From positions 329,305 to 393,304 of the forward strand of contig LSRX01000701.1 of NCBI GenBank assembly GCA_001939145.1: 64,000 bases of DNA, read 5' to 3'. Source of the DNA: Symbiodinium microadriaticum (taxonomy: Eukaryota; Sar; Dinophyceae; Suessiales; Symbiodiniaceae). Below, one piece after another: positions 10,301 through 19,755 of the stretch (its first letter is position 1; every line of letters starts with the position of its first letter). The position numbers were made by a program, and so were the translations under genes. The notes under the pieces are model-generated. The model saw nothing but the letters and a program-made list of their open reading frames with translations. It was not told where the DNA came from and searched no databases.

Positions 10301-11631
10301 GCCATTGAAGTAACCGCCCCAGGCTGGCACTTTCTGCACTTCGTCGGCGTGTTCAACTGCTTGAAATAGCCTGGAGTGCAGTCGTTGCAGCTGTAGCGAA
10401 TCTTTGGGTTGCCGAACTGGTTCAGGTACTCCTCCTCGAAGAGTTCGGTGCCGTTGAAGCAGACCTCTGGCGCGACGGGAACGTAATCCGCCTCAGCATT
10501 GCCTTTTTGCGCAATCCGTTGCTCCATCCGGTTCCTGAGGTTGGCGTTGATGGCCACGTAGCCGACATCGGAGACTGACTGCTGACCAGCATCAGTGAAG
10601 CCGTACTGCATGAAAGCTTGTGCACGGTCCCAGGCTTCATTGTCCACGTTCATGTACAAGCTGCGCCGGAAGACTGCGTAGGACCCATCTGTGATGGAGT
10701 AGGACGAGGGCTCAATCTTCGCGTCCAGCGTGTCCTTGACACCCTTCACCTTGTCCTGAGCAATCCGGGCGACAGTCAGCGTGGCGGAATTCTGAGCGAA
10801 GTAGGCGAAGCCAAAGTAGGCCACTCCACCATGGTCGGCAAGGGTCCACTCCAGGATCTTCTCGTCGATTTCTGACTCCATGTAGCAGTTCACAGGACGC
10901 TGTGTCTGTATGAAGTTTTCGATGTCGGCCTGTGCCGTCAACGCTTCGAGGTCCTGGTTCAGGGTATGGTCGCAGGTAGGGAAGTTCTCCGTGTCCTCGA
11001 AGCCATCCAGAACCACCTCCGCGAAGAAATCGTGAGTGCCGGATGCCGAGCCCGGGCCGTAGATGTTGATGGCAGTCTCCTCACACTGCGGGCTCAGGTC
11101 ACTCCATTCCTTGATACCGTCACCATCGTCGTTGGGAAGCACCGAAGTCATGTCCAGTCCGGCTGCGGCAAGCTGTGCGTCCGTCATATCCGTGAACATC
11201 CACCGGAGCTGCGCCAGAGTGAGGCCGCCCATGGTGGGGTCGGTGATGCAATTGTGGCCGGCGCTGTTCTTGGCCACGACAACGCCAAGACCATCGACGC
11301 CCACGATGATCTGCGTCACTCGCTGCTTCGATGCAAGACACTCCAATGTGTAGCCATCATCCAACCGCAGCGCCTCAGAAGTTCTCCAATTCCGTGACAT
11401 GTCGCCAATATCCACGTGCGTGGGGTCCGTGCGGTTGACGCAAAGGCGGCGAGCCCCCGTGCTGGAACCACCTCCTTCCACGATCAAGTTGTACAAGGCC
11501 TGCATCTGTGCAGTTTGCGACCACGCATTGACTACTGGATATACGGTGGACGAGCCCGCAATGCGGAGTGTCTCCTGCGCATTGGCCGCCGAGACTACGG
11601 CAGCGAAGGCAAGCAAGAAACAGGAAGCCAT
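7351..11631 (-). CDS. PstS-like phosphate-binding / Cys-rich / multi-TM / TIR receptor
   Basis: Intronless frame of 1,426 codons. The ATG at 11631 is chosen because a signal peptide (MASCFLLAFAAVVSA) follows at once; the frame is open 23 codons further but has no ATG there. Residues ~20-365 resemble PstS, the periplasmic phosphate-binding protein of ABC uptake systems: RIAGSSTVYPVV near the start and YGPGSASGTHDFF later match its two ligand loops. Residues ~415-650 are cysteine-rich, with CxxC spacing like ephrin-receptor/GCC2-GCC3 repeats. About eight hydrophobic helices span ~645-995. A TIR domain begins at ~1002 (YDVFLTHHKA) and keeps the RRPWCAVEIG block, whose Glu is catalytic in NAD-cleaving TIRs. 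A weaker Rossmann-like region (~1180-1300) may be a second, degenerate TIR. The tail is acidic. Seen: the domain order. Inferred: a surface protein sensing phosphate or a phospho-ligand and signalling through TIR. The exact ligand and any NADase activity are unknown. Confidence 0.85.
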   Translation of the reverse strand: MASCFLLAFAAVVSAANAQETLRIAGSSTVYPVVNAWSQTAQMQALYNLIVEGGGSSTGARRLCVNRTDPTHVDIGDMSRNWRTSEALRLDDGYTLECLASKQRVTQIIVGVDGLGVVVAKNSAGHNCITDPTMGGLTLAQLRWMFTDMTDAQLAAAGLDMTSVLPNDDGDGIKEWSDLSPQCEETAINIYGPGSASGTHDFFAEVVLDGFEDTENFPTCDHTLNQDLEALTAQADIENFIQTQRPVNCYMESEIDEKILEWTLADHGGVAYFGFAYFAQNSATLTVARIAQDKVKGVKDTLDAKIEPSSYSITDGSYAVFRRSLYMNVDNEAWDRAQAFMQYGFTDAGQQSVSDVGYVAINANLRNRMEQRIAQKGNAEADYVPVAPEVCFNGTELFEEEYLNQFGNPKIRYSCNDCTPGYFKQLNTPTKCRKCQPGAVTSMAGQSACDFCLPGTFAEEGSTNCTACPKNSIAAAPGAGRCDACAAGYQTADLGSSACLRCGLGTYRTTSDSACLSCPPGLTTAFMAAEKLEDCVCEAGTYRNVFGTCEACPEGMTCAVGSDMANFYSGNTTSYSVDAPYPQVKAGFFTTYDDPLSVYKCLSEDICLGGDPETCEGGRVNLVCSTCPPGEEWRGGKCTACTGSSGPLLLFLGGLAGCLCVTFMHVMTNWPLVKGNKTVMTAVYFCGMAATVVLTFGVYGTLNAVWGPPMSSFIPSFGILSLDMDFLSFSCVLGRKSFTAEYVFKLLAFPVLLLVVVTGSFILKHVPIVKRYASFNRPAILNTAGFLMSALFVSVSLMSLEGFRCKANPNGKAVLQAFGAMVCWEGGEHNTLLVLSVIAILCYPVTYLTLTGIASFGFGALSVKYGVGFTNAVRFMSGRMQPDCVMFGFWWNVRNFMISLAPVIASNNYGGQIILLLAIFVLWLIGQAKSQCWRFELLNLLDMIVSGVQIMMLCLFGLLADDSIDRALVGWCIITIFVCVVLLLFAMASIKIVLHMRSKTHYDVFLTHHKAAAALSARHLKTLFNMCSTLNVFLDVDELDNLDNLSFAVKHTRKLLVMLTSDVLRRPWCAVEIGTAFLNKVPLGVVDINQDAVELSDKFIDDVTESFSPADIGIFAKSGITVQDLDKAYRYLATLPRTRFQLAIPLEQMQLDSTMAAAGHELAAWMKKPKVVPLDPEKLVFIVFNTRDDAQCSVALLLRHLFRQRRWNPRLFCPGRDMMQRSKDGSFKLQDPSAAMDFGDILPVPDKAVAVVLMSKGLPFDPVALGAAATIRRAGLGALTVLSQESFWKPDEEYFDLLRSGSVLQPADLHVVSQIVPGYSFSELADALAPLYKILAWAVSPEQNQNLLRQEFSIIEERASKELERRILKVEDRGSRASACFPPGAPPQSSSVEAPTSPAEQTLEEPTVADVEEKVEEKPEVLSEEF

Positions 11632-11677
11632 GACTCCTCTGCTTGGGGACTGCGGCCTGCCGCTGAGCCTGATATGC

Positions 11678-11692
11678 TTGAGCCTGGCTTCA
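11678..11692 (-). other. possible relict spliced-leader fragment
   Basis: On the minus strand the sequence reads GAAGCCAGGCTCAAG, ending 46 bases before the ATG of the TIR receptor. The dinoflagellate spliced leader ends in GTAGCCATTTTGGCTCAAG; removing TTTT leaves 14 of 15 bases matching. This would be expected if the gene was reinserted from a trans-spliced mRNA. The match is short and could be chance. Confidence 0.35.
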
Positions 11693-11700
11693 GGGTCCAC

Positions 11701-12749
11701 AGCATGTAGGATATCAGGCGGAAGGAGCGAACTGATGTCATTTTGGGGTAAGTATGCCTACGAACCGCGCTGGCCATAATGCCTGTGTGCCGCTTGCATA
11801 GCTGAGGGCTCCGGCCAGCAAGCCACGCAAAGTCTGCGCTTCGAAGAAGGATCCAGAGGTCCATCCCTGGCCAGATATTCTCAGCTTGCAGAAAGCATCC
11901 GCCCGATCAGCCAGACAAGAAGGAAAGAGAAAAGCGCAATTTTTGGAGAGAGAAACCCTAGCCTTAAGAGACCCCTCCTCGAGTGAGATGCGCTGCTAAC
12001 ACGGGCCGTAAGGCCAGGCTTTCAGCTTCATTGAATCTGCATGACCCAGCTCTTGAAGCGGAGCGGAAAAAAGTGCCAGGTGTGATGGCTGCCATCTACA
12101 GCAGTGGACGGTGAGAGCATGAGGAAGCAACACGAGATCAAGAAAGCTTCCCATTCAAGAGGAGCAGAGACGGCGAGTTCTTCTGTCCAGGTTCGGCTAT
12201 TTAAACGGAGCAAGCAGTGTGTAGCCAGATCCCACCATAGTTTGATGCATGGAAGGCACTGAACTTCCCAGAAGCGTGCCACTTTTCTTGTCGCAACTTC
12301 CACGTGCGGGCACAATCCGAATTGGCGGAGAGAATGACAGAACCATACAGAACCTTAACCCTAAATCTTAAGCCGAGCTTCCTTCATCTCCCGACAACCG
12401 CGAACGGAAGCAGAAGCATCTACAGGAAAGAAAGAGCTGTGCAGCTTTTGAGGGGCTTGGCGCACACAATCGGACTCTTCAAGTTCGACAGGTCCGACAG
12501 GTGGGGTCGAGCCTAACAGCTTGAGATCAGGGTTTAAGCCGTTGGTAGTCGACCGTTGTCCTTAGCCGCAAGGGCTTCGACTCTGACGTGCCGCAGCTTC
12601 AGTTAGAGTAATTAGAGGGGCCTAATGTTATGATTTAAGGTCTATTCCTTTAATAAAAGGGTGTTGGGCTCTCTGGGTAGACACAGTTTTCTTGCCTCGG
12701 AGAGCAGGTCAGCAGCGAAAACGAACCTGCCGTGGACGCAGCACATGGT
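11701..12749. other. no gene recognised
   Basis: This is the upstream side of the TIR receptor gene. No clear promoter motif is visible. One isolated telomere-like AACCCTAAATC occurs near 12357. Confidence 0.55.
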
Positions 12750-12848
12750 CATATTATACTATATTACACTTTATTATACTATATTGTACTATATTATACT
12801 ATATTATACTATATTGTACTATATTATACTATATTATACTATATTATA
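12750..12848. repeat. TATTATACTA decamer tandem repeat
   Basis: About nine copies of a 10-bp unit, TATTATACTA, alternating with a TATTGTACTA variant. The variant recurs at regular spacing, which suggests a higher-order unit. Confidence 0.9.
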
Positions 12849-14360
12849 ATCGTACGGCTGTCAACGCCAACGCCACATCATTACAGTATTTTAGTAGCAG
12901 CGTCACTAGCGCCAATATGAGTTTGATTGATTTCGCAGTGCGGCAGGATTCGACTAGCACAATTACGCAGTGTAGTTTCTGCAAGTGCAAACCCGTCTCT
13001 GCCCCCTAGCACGAGGCCGCAGCCCAGATTCATCCTTGCACTCCACCGGTCCTGGCAGACAACTCGGGACAGAGCCATTCTCATGCTGTAACAATGACAG
13101 TAGCTGGGACGGCGGCTCGAAAGACAAGAACAAGACCAACAATAATCAACGGCTATCACGCTGGTCTGCTTGCTATGGCCCTGTTCCTGGAGTAGAAATG
13201 AATGCAGGTAGCAGCAGTACCAGCCGTGGTTGTCGTCGTGGCAGATTGCACTTTTGCTACGAGCACCCCTGAGTGGCAACACATCAATAGTAGCTCATGC
13301 TTGCAAGTAGACGCATACAATTCTTGCAGTACTGCACCCAAAAGCATCCCATGTACAGTTGCCACACAATGACACAGACGTGCAAACACATGATACCAAA
13401 TACTGTCGGTACATAGGGCATAGTGTGACATACATTGTTTATGCATCCAGTGCCGCTGCATCACACTACACTGCAAAGTTATGCTCGCACGAATGCAGCA
13501 TGGTCTGCTTGAGACTGGATGTCAAAGTCGCGCAAGCTTTAGTAGACAGTACTGTACGTATGCATGAGCCTATTCCAGTTTGTGGAGAGTCCTGCAAGTT
13601 CCCCGCGAACGAGATGAGGCTTTCGGATGCTTGCTTGCCTGTGCAGCCAATGCATCTGTTCTGTGCGACCACCATGTCCTGCTTATTCTGTTGACTGCCA
13701 CTTGACCTTGTAGAGGTCGACGTAGCTGTCTGCACTACAAAATGTCCAGTAAGTCTGAGAGTCAGAGACGGTCCAGGCAATTGATTAGCTCGGATCCTTT
13801 CTGGGGATCTTGAATTGTGCTCACAAATTGAGGACATCTGACCACATCACATGAGACAAACTTCTAAATCAGCTTAGTCACTCCAGTGTGCGGTCTGCCC
13901 GCGCCTTGGTGCGGATGGTATGGCACATCTGCTCTACGCTCGAGTCGCACTTTGCCCAACAACTCCTGAGGCGCAATTTGCGACATCTCTGCGGCACGAC
14001 TGCCCCACCAAAACTGAAATCTCGTCTTTGACACTTTACAAAACAGCCGACCTGAGCATCTACGTCTCAGGACACGAAAGGTGTCCAAGGTCAGACTCTC
14101 CGAGTCAGAGTGCCTGCTGAGGGTAGGCCCGACACGAGGACAAGAAATCATCACAATCAAATCATCGCCGTATCTTCAGCAGCGAGTGCTCCCTTGAGTG
14201 AATTTAATTTCGCTCTCGAAATGCAACAGAGCCACCACTGTGTGAAAAGTAAGACCAAGACAACGTGGGCATCTGTGAAATCCGTCGCGTCGTTGGGTCC
14301 CACGCATCGTAGCGCACGACCACCGCACGTGGAGAGATGACGGCCTTTGACAAACGCGGC
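12849..14360. other. no gene recognised
   Basis: Mixed sequence with short frames only. No recognisable domains. Confidence 0.55.
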
Positions 14361-14640
14361 ATGTATGTATGTATGTATGTATGTATGTATGTATGTATGT
14401 ATGTATGTATGCCTGCATGCACGCATGTATGTATGTATGTCTGGAGGTGTGTACGTATGTGTATACGCATGAACGCATGCGTGTGTGTATGTATGTGTGT
14501 GTGAGAGTGAGAGTGAGAGTGAGAGCGACAATGAGAGTGAGAGAGTGTGTGCGAGTGTATACGTATGAATGTATGGATGTATGTGTGGATGTATGTATGT
14601 ATGTATGTATGTATGTATGTATGTATGTGCGTGGTGTGCA
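14361..14640. repeat. (ATGT)n compound microsatellite
   Basis: Clean (ATGT)n at 14361-14410, then degenerate GTGT/GAGAGT runs, and (ATGT)n again at about 14585-14628. The Met-Tyr-Val-Cys and Ile-His-Thr peptides of both strands are by-products. Confidence 0.95.
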
Positions 14641-15030
14641 AATATGCGTCTGTATGTGTATGCTTGTATATGTGTAAGCTTATGCCTTTGTCTCTGTATA
14701 CGTATGCATGCATGCATGTACATTCGTGCCGTGGCAATCCGCGGCATCCATGCATCTAACTAAGCATGTTTCTATCTACATGTTGATCGGTCTTTCTATG
14801 TTGGTACTGTCTCTCTGGGCACGGTTAACGCAAATTTTGATTTGTTGGTGCGGGCATTTGTTGGCCGACGGTGCACGCGAATTTGTGTGTGGTTGTTTTT
14901 TGTGAGGGAGATAGAACCATAAGAAAATTCGTGGCAAACTCTGCTAGATAATTCGCAAGAAATTCCGCGAGACAACCCTGCAGGGCTATGCAAAGAAACA
15001 GACAGCCAACCCTAATCTACGTACACTTGC

Positions 15031-15373
15031 AGGTATGTACGTATGTATCATTGTATGTATGCATGTATGTATGTATCTGTATGTACGCATGTATGCGTGC
15101 ATGTATGTGCCTGTGGGGTACATATGTGTGTATGTAATTGTTTGTATGTGTGGATATGCGTACGTGCGTTGCATTATGTGCAGACAAGACATATGTACAT
15201 AAATACATACATGCTTGCATGTATACATACATACATACAGACAGACAGACAGACAGACATACATATATGCAACATGCATGCATGCGTGCATGCATACACA
15301 CACATACACACACATACATACATACATACATACATACATACATACATACATACATACCTACATACATACCTAA

Positions 15374-15404
<31 letters not shown>

Positions 15405-15475
15405 CATACATACATACATAAATACATACATACATACATACATACATAGACAGGAAGACAGACAAACAAACACAT
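15031..15475. repeat. TATG / CATA array with a strand switch (imperfect giant hairpin)
   Basis: From about 15031 to 15180 the strand is TATG/TGTG-rich. From about 15200 to 15475 it is CATA/CACA-rich, with clean (CATA)n at 15315-15420. The two halves are roughly reverse complements and can fold on each other. Both include GCATGCATGC-type words. Confidence 0.9.
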
Positions 15476-18400
15476 GTATCTAGGCACGTACACATGCACA
15501 TGCATACAAACGAAACGAATGCCATGCATAACAGAATGTCCTGAACTTGTGTAGCACTACAATTGTAACTCTTTTGTCGTCATCTCCATGCCAGAGACTG
15601 TGCTGCATGGCACTCTTTTTGTTCCGACTAGCAATGGGTTATAAGGATGGCAGGAACCATGTAAAGCTTGTAACTGCAAACAGTACTAACAGCATAACAG
15701 AATAACAACAGCAGCTTCAGGAATCTTCTGCAGACCCATGCCTTGAGTAACAGCGATCTCGGTCACAGAACTAAAGGTTCCTTTAAACCATATTTTAAAC
15801 CCCAGTACGAGAAAGTCGATATCTGCTGGCGTGCCCTAAAGCCAGGAAACTCTCAATCTCCAACGTGCCGCACCTGCAGGGCGTCCAAGATGTCCTCCAC
15901 TGAAAAGGGAGCAAGCACTCAAGGCTGCTGCGCCACGCGGGGGAGGATGGAGGGGTTGTTGGTCTCTCACATCGTAAGACACGGTTTCTGAGTCGGTTGC
16001 ACGAGACAGGAGGAGCAAAGAAGGACTCCAACGTGATCGGGCTCTGTTGCTCCACTCAGCAGTTCTCGGAAGGACAACACACAGCTCGAAAGCAGGAAGC
16101 CCTGCACGGCAAGGGACAGCAATGCTTGACTCTCTCCGAAGCCTACACGCGCAGCTCACTCCATCTCATCAGGTCCCGGGTTTACGCTCTCACAACGCGG
16201 GGGTTAGGGTATGACGCTACATGGTGAAACGCTGCCCAGACCCCAAGCCTACGCAGAGATAATCGCACGCTTGAGGCGTGTATACAAACCTAGCTCTGCC
16301 AAGTAGTTTGAATCTTCCTGCCGTCGCGGTTCACACTGCTTGGTGCCCGGATGCTAGAAGTGTATCCATTCAAACTTCACTCAGCTAGACGGCTGCTCCC
16401 AGCAACAAACACCGAAATCCCTCGTAACCCGTGATCGCAGGAACGTCAGATACACTTCAATTTACTGCAATTCGATCCCCTGTGACGGTCCTCGCAGAAG
16501 AGACGCTCGGCGGCAAGCGCCGTGAATTGCACACACATCCTCAGCACGGTGGCTTTGAAAGCTTTCAATGTCTGCCTTGATTAGAATCGAAGAGCCATGC
16601 CTCAGGGTCCTCTTCAAGCAGGTCGCTCCGAGGCGTCGGCTTAGGTATATACCGCACGGACACAGGCACGACAACTTTCAGCACAGGTTGCACCCTTTTA
16701 CTCTTGCGCTTTGCCCCGCAAGCCGAAAAACTTGGAAGCAAACACATCGTCGTAGCGGTCGCACAGCACGCCCGGGAGGTGGTCTCCCTAGGGACACACG
16801 TGCGCTTACAGGAACAACCTCGCATACGCCACTGCGCTACTCTACGAAGACAGAGCGATGGCCACTCTTCCAAAGATTGTCGGTCGGACGTGCTCCTAAA
16901 CTCCGTCCACTTCTACATACCATGTACTTCCCAAGCAGTTTCTACCGGCACATGCAGTCGGGCGAGAAGATGCATGCATGAACTTCTAATCGCAAGGCCT
17001 GGCCTCTGCATTCAGAAGGCGATAGGACGATTTGCCCGGCAGCACGCGTTGCCGATGCTGCAAGCAAGGTGGGCGACGGTGCAGGGTCGGGCAGCAAAAG
17101 CGATATTCCCTGCAGAAGCCCCCCAGACAATCAAGCAGCCTTGATGGATGAGCTTGTAATGAGCTCAACTTTCTGTTACGTGGACCGCACAGCGTTCATC
17201 GACGTTCTACTCTTGCAGTTTGAATGTTCGGGAACCTCTGAAAGCTTCTGCTCGATACGGAGCGAAAGGATGATCAATGACGAGGAGAGTGATCCCAAGC
17301 CCTAGCCACCCTCATCCTTGGATTAATCCATTCCTTCCAACATCTTCCAACCGGGACCCGGGAGGTTTTCCCGAAAAGACGGCTTCCTGCGGGAGTCTTC
17401 CAAGAACGCCTGTGCAGATGCGCCTCCAAAGCAGTCCGAACTCTGGCCATAAAGAACTCAACATTCACATCCACGGCGACGTTGTCCGTGAGCATTCGGC
17501 CCTCAACGTGGGTCAGCACTCAGAGATATCAGCCTACATCGCACCTGGCGCCTTTAGCTTTAGCCTCTGCTGGGCGCGAGCCGATGGCTACAAGTAGCAT
17601 CTTGAAGCTTCAAGGTGGCCGGTCCACAGAACCCTTGTGATTTTTCATATAGGTGTTCCTAGCAGCCACTGCAATCATCAGTGTCATCAGGCTCTGACCA
17701 GAACGTTGACGCCGGTGGAGCCCTTGGACAGATTGCACATCGCAATTCCTCGGCCAGCAGGCGAAAGCTCACTTTACCAGTAGATCTCGGAGTTTGGGGG
17801 CTTGCTTGGGGTTCAAGCACCCTGAGCAGATGTGCCACGAGATGCCTGCAGTTCAACGGTCTCCCTCCTTCGAAGCCCTCTCCGTCCAACAGTAAGCCCT
17901 CGACCCAGCTCTCGGCCCTCGCTGTTCTCAACCTGGGTTCGGAGCTTGCCTTGCTTGGGAATCCCAGAGGGCCCGGAGCTCCCAGGATTTCATCTTCATC
18001 GCCAGTGCTGCTCAGCTGGAGGATAAGGTAGGGGTTTGGGCCCCAAAACCCTATTCTAGTTAGTAAGGCCCATATATTACGGACCCCATCAGTTGACAAG
18101 TCGGCTCAACGTGTAGATGCAAACAAAACCATCCTGAAGAGCCGACCACCCCCTTTGATTAGCACGGGGTTTGAAGCTGCTACACAACATGCACCTGCCA
18201 TGCCCGACTCTCATGTAACCTCGTGGCTTGGACTCTCTATGCGAGGTTTCCATGACAGTGCTCTGCATTGGGAGCATCTCATCTGGAAGAGCTTCTTGCT
18301 TTAATACCTGTACTAAACTTGGCTGTTCGGGGATTGCTGTTGCGGAAACATTCACCAGGACAATGTCTCTCATGCAGCAAAACGGATGTGAGGGCTCTGC

Positions 18401-19165
18401 GTTGACCAACAATGCTTCCTGCCCGCTTGTGCGCAGCTCGTCGACCTCAAGCGGGGCAGCTGGGTCTGTAGCTTTGGGGTTTAAGGGTTTCGGCGCTCAC
18501 TCTGCGACAAGCCAGGCGAGGTTCTTGGTGCGAACTCGGATGCAGTGAGACATATTCAAGGCAACTCGACATGCATTTACATTAATTCAAAAGGCTTTCG
18601 AACATCTCAGGATTTCGGATTGTTTGGAGGAGCCTTGCTTCCGGAGTAGGGTGCGACTATGACAGCCCGATACAAGGGATGGCACAGGCGGTAGGACACC
18701 TAGCAATCTCAAGGCTCCTTGTGTGAGACGTAAGTAGGACAAGTCTTTCGGGTTGTTGTTTAAGGGTTAAGGTTTTCGACTCGCACAAGCAGGCACGCTT
18801 GAGGGTCTAGGAGTTCAGGGCAATAAGCCCTGAAAACTCAAGTTCGTGCCTCGGACTCAGGATGCCGAGTGACCAGGATTGTGGCTCTGAGCCTCTGAGC
18901 TTGCTGCATTCACTGCCTCGTTCCGGAAAATCCACGGCATTCCGCGGGACACCCGAGCATCTCCGCCTGAACGCATAGGATCAAGATGACGATGGCATAT
19001 GCATACCTACAACCCAGTGTTGCAAATCCTGGCGGTACCAGCTCGAACCGCATTGACCGGGGATGCAGGTCTCGGAATGGTGATAGTGGGCAGGGCGGTG
19101 TCAGCAAAGAAAGTCAAAAACATCGGGGGGAGAGTCGGCAAACAGGAGAGGCGGAAGTCACAACA
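15476..19165. other. no gene recognised
   Basis: Several frames of 100-146 codons occur on both strands (for example 16704-17144 plus and 17659-18099 minus). None has a recognisable motif, and opposing frames are equally long. Copies of the TTTCGGCGCTCAC/CCAGGC motif lie at 18484-18521 and 18768-18795. Confidence 0.5.
18806..18839. repeat. small stem-loop
   Basis: GAGTTCAGGGC, a five-base AATAA loop, then GCCCTGAAAACTC form a near-perfect hairpin just downstream of a telomere-like and TTTCGACTCGCAC motif. No function can be assigned. Confidence 0.4.
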
Positions 19166-19233
19166 CCCTAAACCCTAAACCCTAAACCCCTAAACCCTAA
19201 ACCCAAAACCCTAAACCCTAAACCCTAAACCCT
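19166..19233 (+). repeat. interstitial telomere-type repeat (CCCTAAA)n
   Basis: About nine near-perfect CCCTAAA units with one inserted C and one CCCAAAA variant. TTTAGGG is the plant/alveolate telomere unit. The flanks are ordinary unique sequence on both sides, so this is not a chromosome end. Confidence 0.9.
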
Positions 19234-19710
19234 TTGGGGGGCCTGGTTTTTGACATGCAGCCCTACAGATGTTGACTCGCAGCTGGCTGCTTGCTGACTC
19301 GATTTGCCGACTTCGGCCGGCGTTTGCTGAATCGCGCTTCTCTGTGGTGATAGTGGCAAACTTAGCAGCCATAGGCACTGCAACATCAAGAACAAAGAAG
19401 GCCACAGAGTAATTAAGATAAGTCATCATCGCAAACGCAGCAAGAAACAACACGATAGCGATAGCAGTAAGCGAGTCCATCAGCATAGTAATGATTTTGA
19501 AGACGCGCGTGCTAATACTCCAACTGCGCAGATCACGCTAGGCACTGCAATGACGTACCCGCAATCACAACCGCGACAATATCATAGCATGATTAGTGAC
19601 AGCAATTCCCCGAGCCACAGCGACAACGGCAAGCACGACACTCGATCTACTGGTCTTGAAATTAGTATGTAGTGGTCGTCGATGTACTGAGTGAGAGCAG
19701 TAGCGAGCAT
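19234..19710. other. degenerate low-complexity region
   Basis: Degenerate CAA/GCA/TAG trinucleotide texture. A 91-codon minus-strand frame starting at 19486 has a hydrophobic start, but it ends inside the telomere-type repeat and is not convincing. Confidence 0.4.

Positions 19711-19753
<43 letters not shown>
19711..19753. repeat. (CAG)n microsatellite
   Basis: Fourteen clean CAG triplets. Poly-Ser or poly-Leu/Gln/Ala frames result, depending on strand and frame. Confidence 0.95.

Positions 19754-19755
<2 letters not shown>

Noticed and set aside
14157-15475. Long frames rich in Ile-His-Thr-Tyr or Met-Tyr-Val-Cys on both strands
   Set aside because: They are translations of (ATGT)n/(CATA)n microsatellites, which lack stops in several frames; not genes.
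14361-15475. CRISPR-like array of regularly spaced repeats
   Set aside because: Repeats are contiguous microsatellites without unique spacers, in a eukaryotic genome.
17659-18099. 146-codon minus-strand frame
   Set aside because: Protein-like in places, but the opposite strand is open almost as long and no domain or splice evidence supports it.
19166-19233. True chromosome end
   Set aside because: Unique sequence continues on both sides and many similar tracts occur in the interior.
19211-19486. 91-codon minus-strand frame with hydrophobic start
   Set aside because: Region is degenerate trinucleotide texture and the frame ends inside the telomere-type repeat; no homology recognised.
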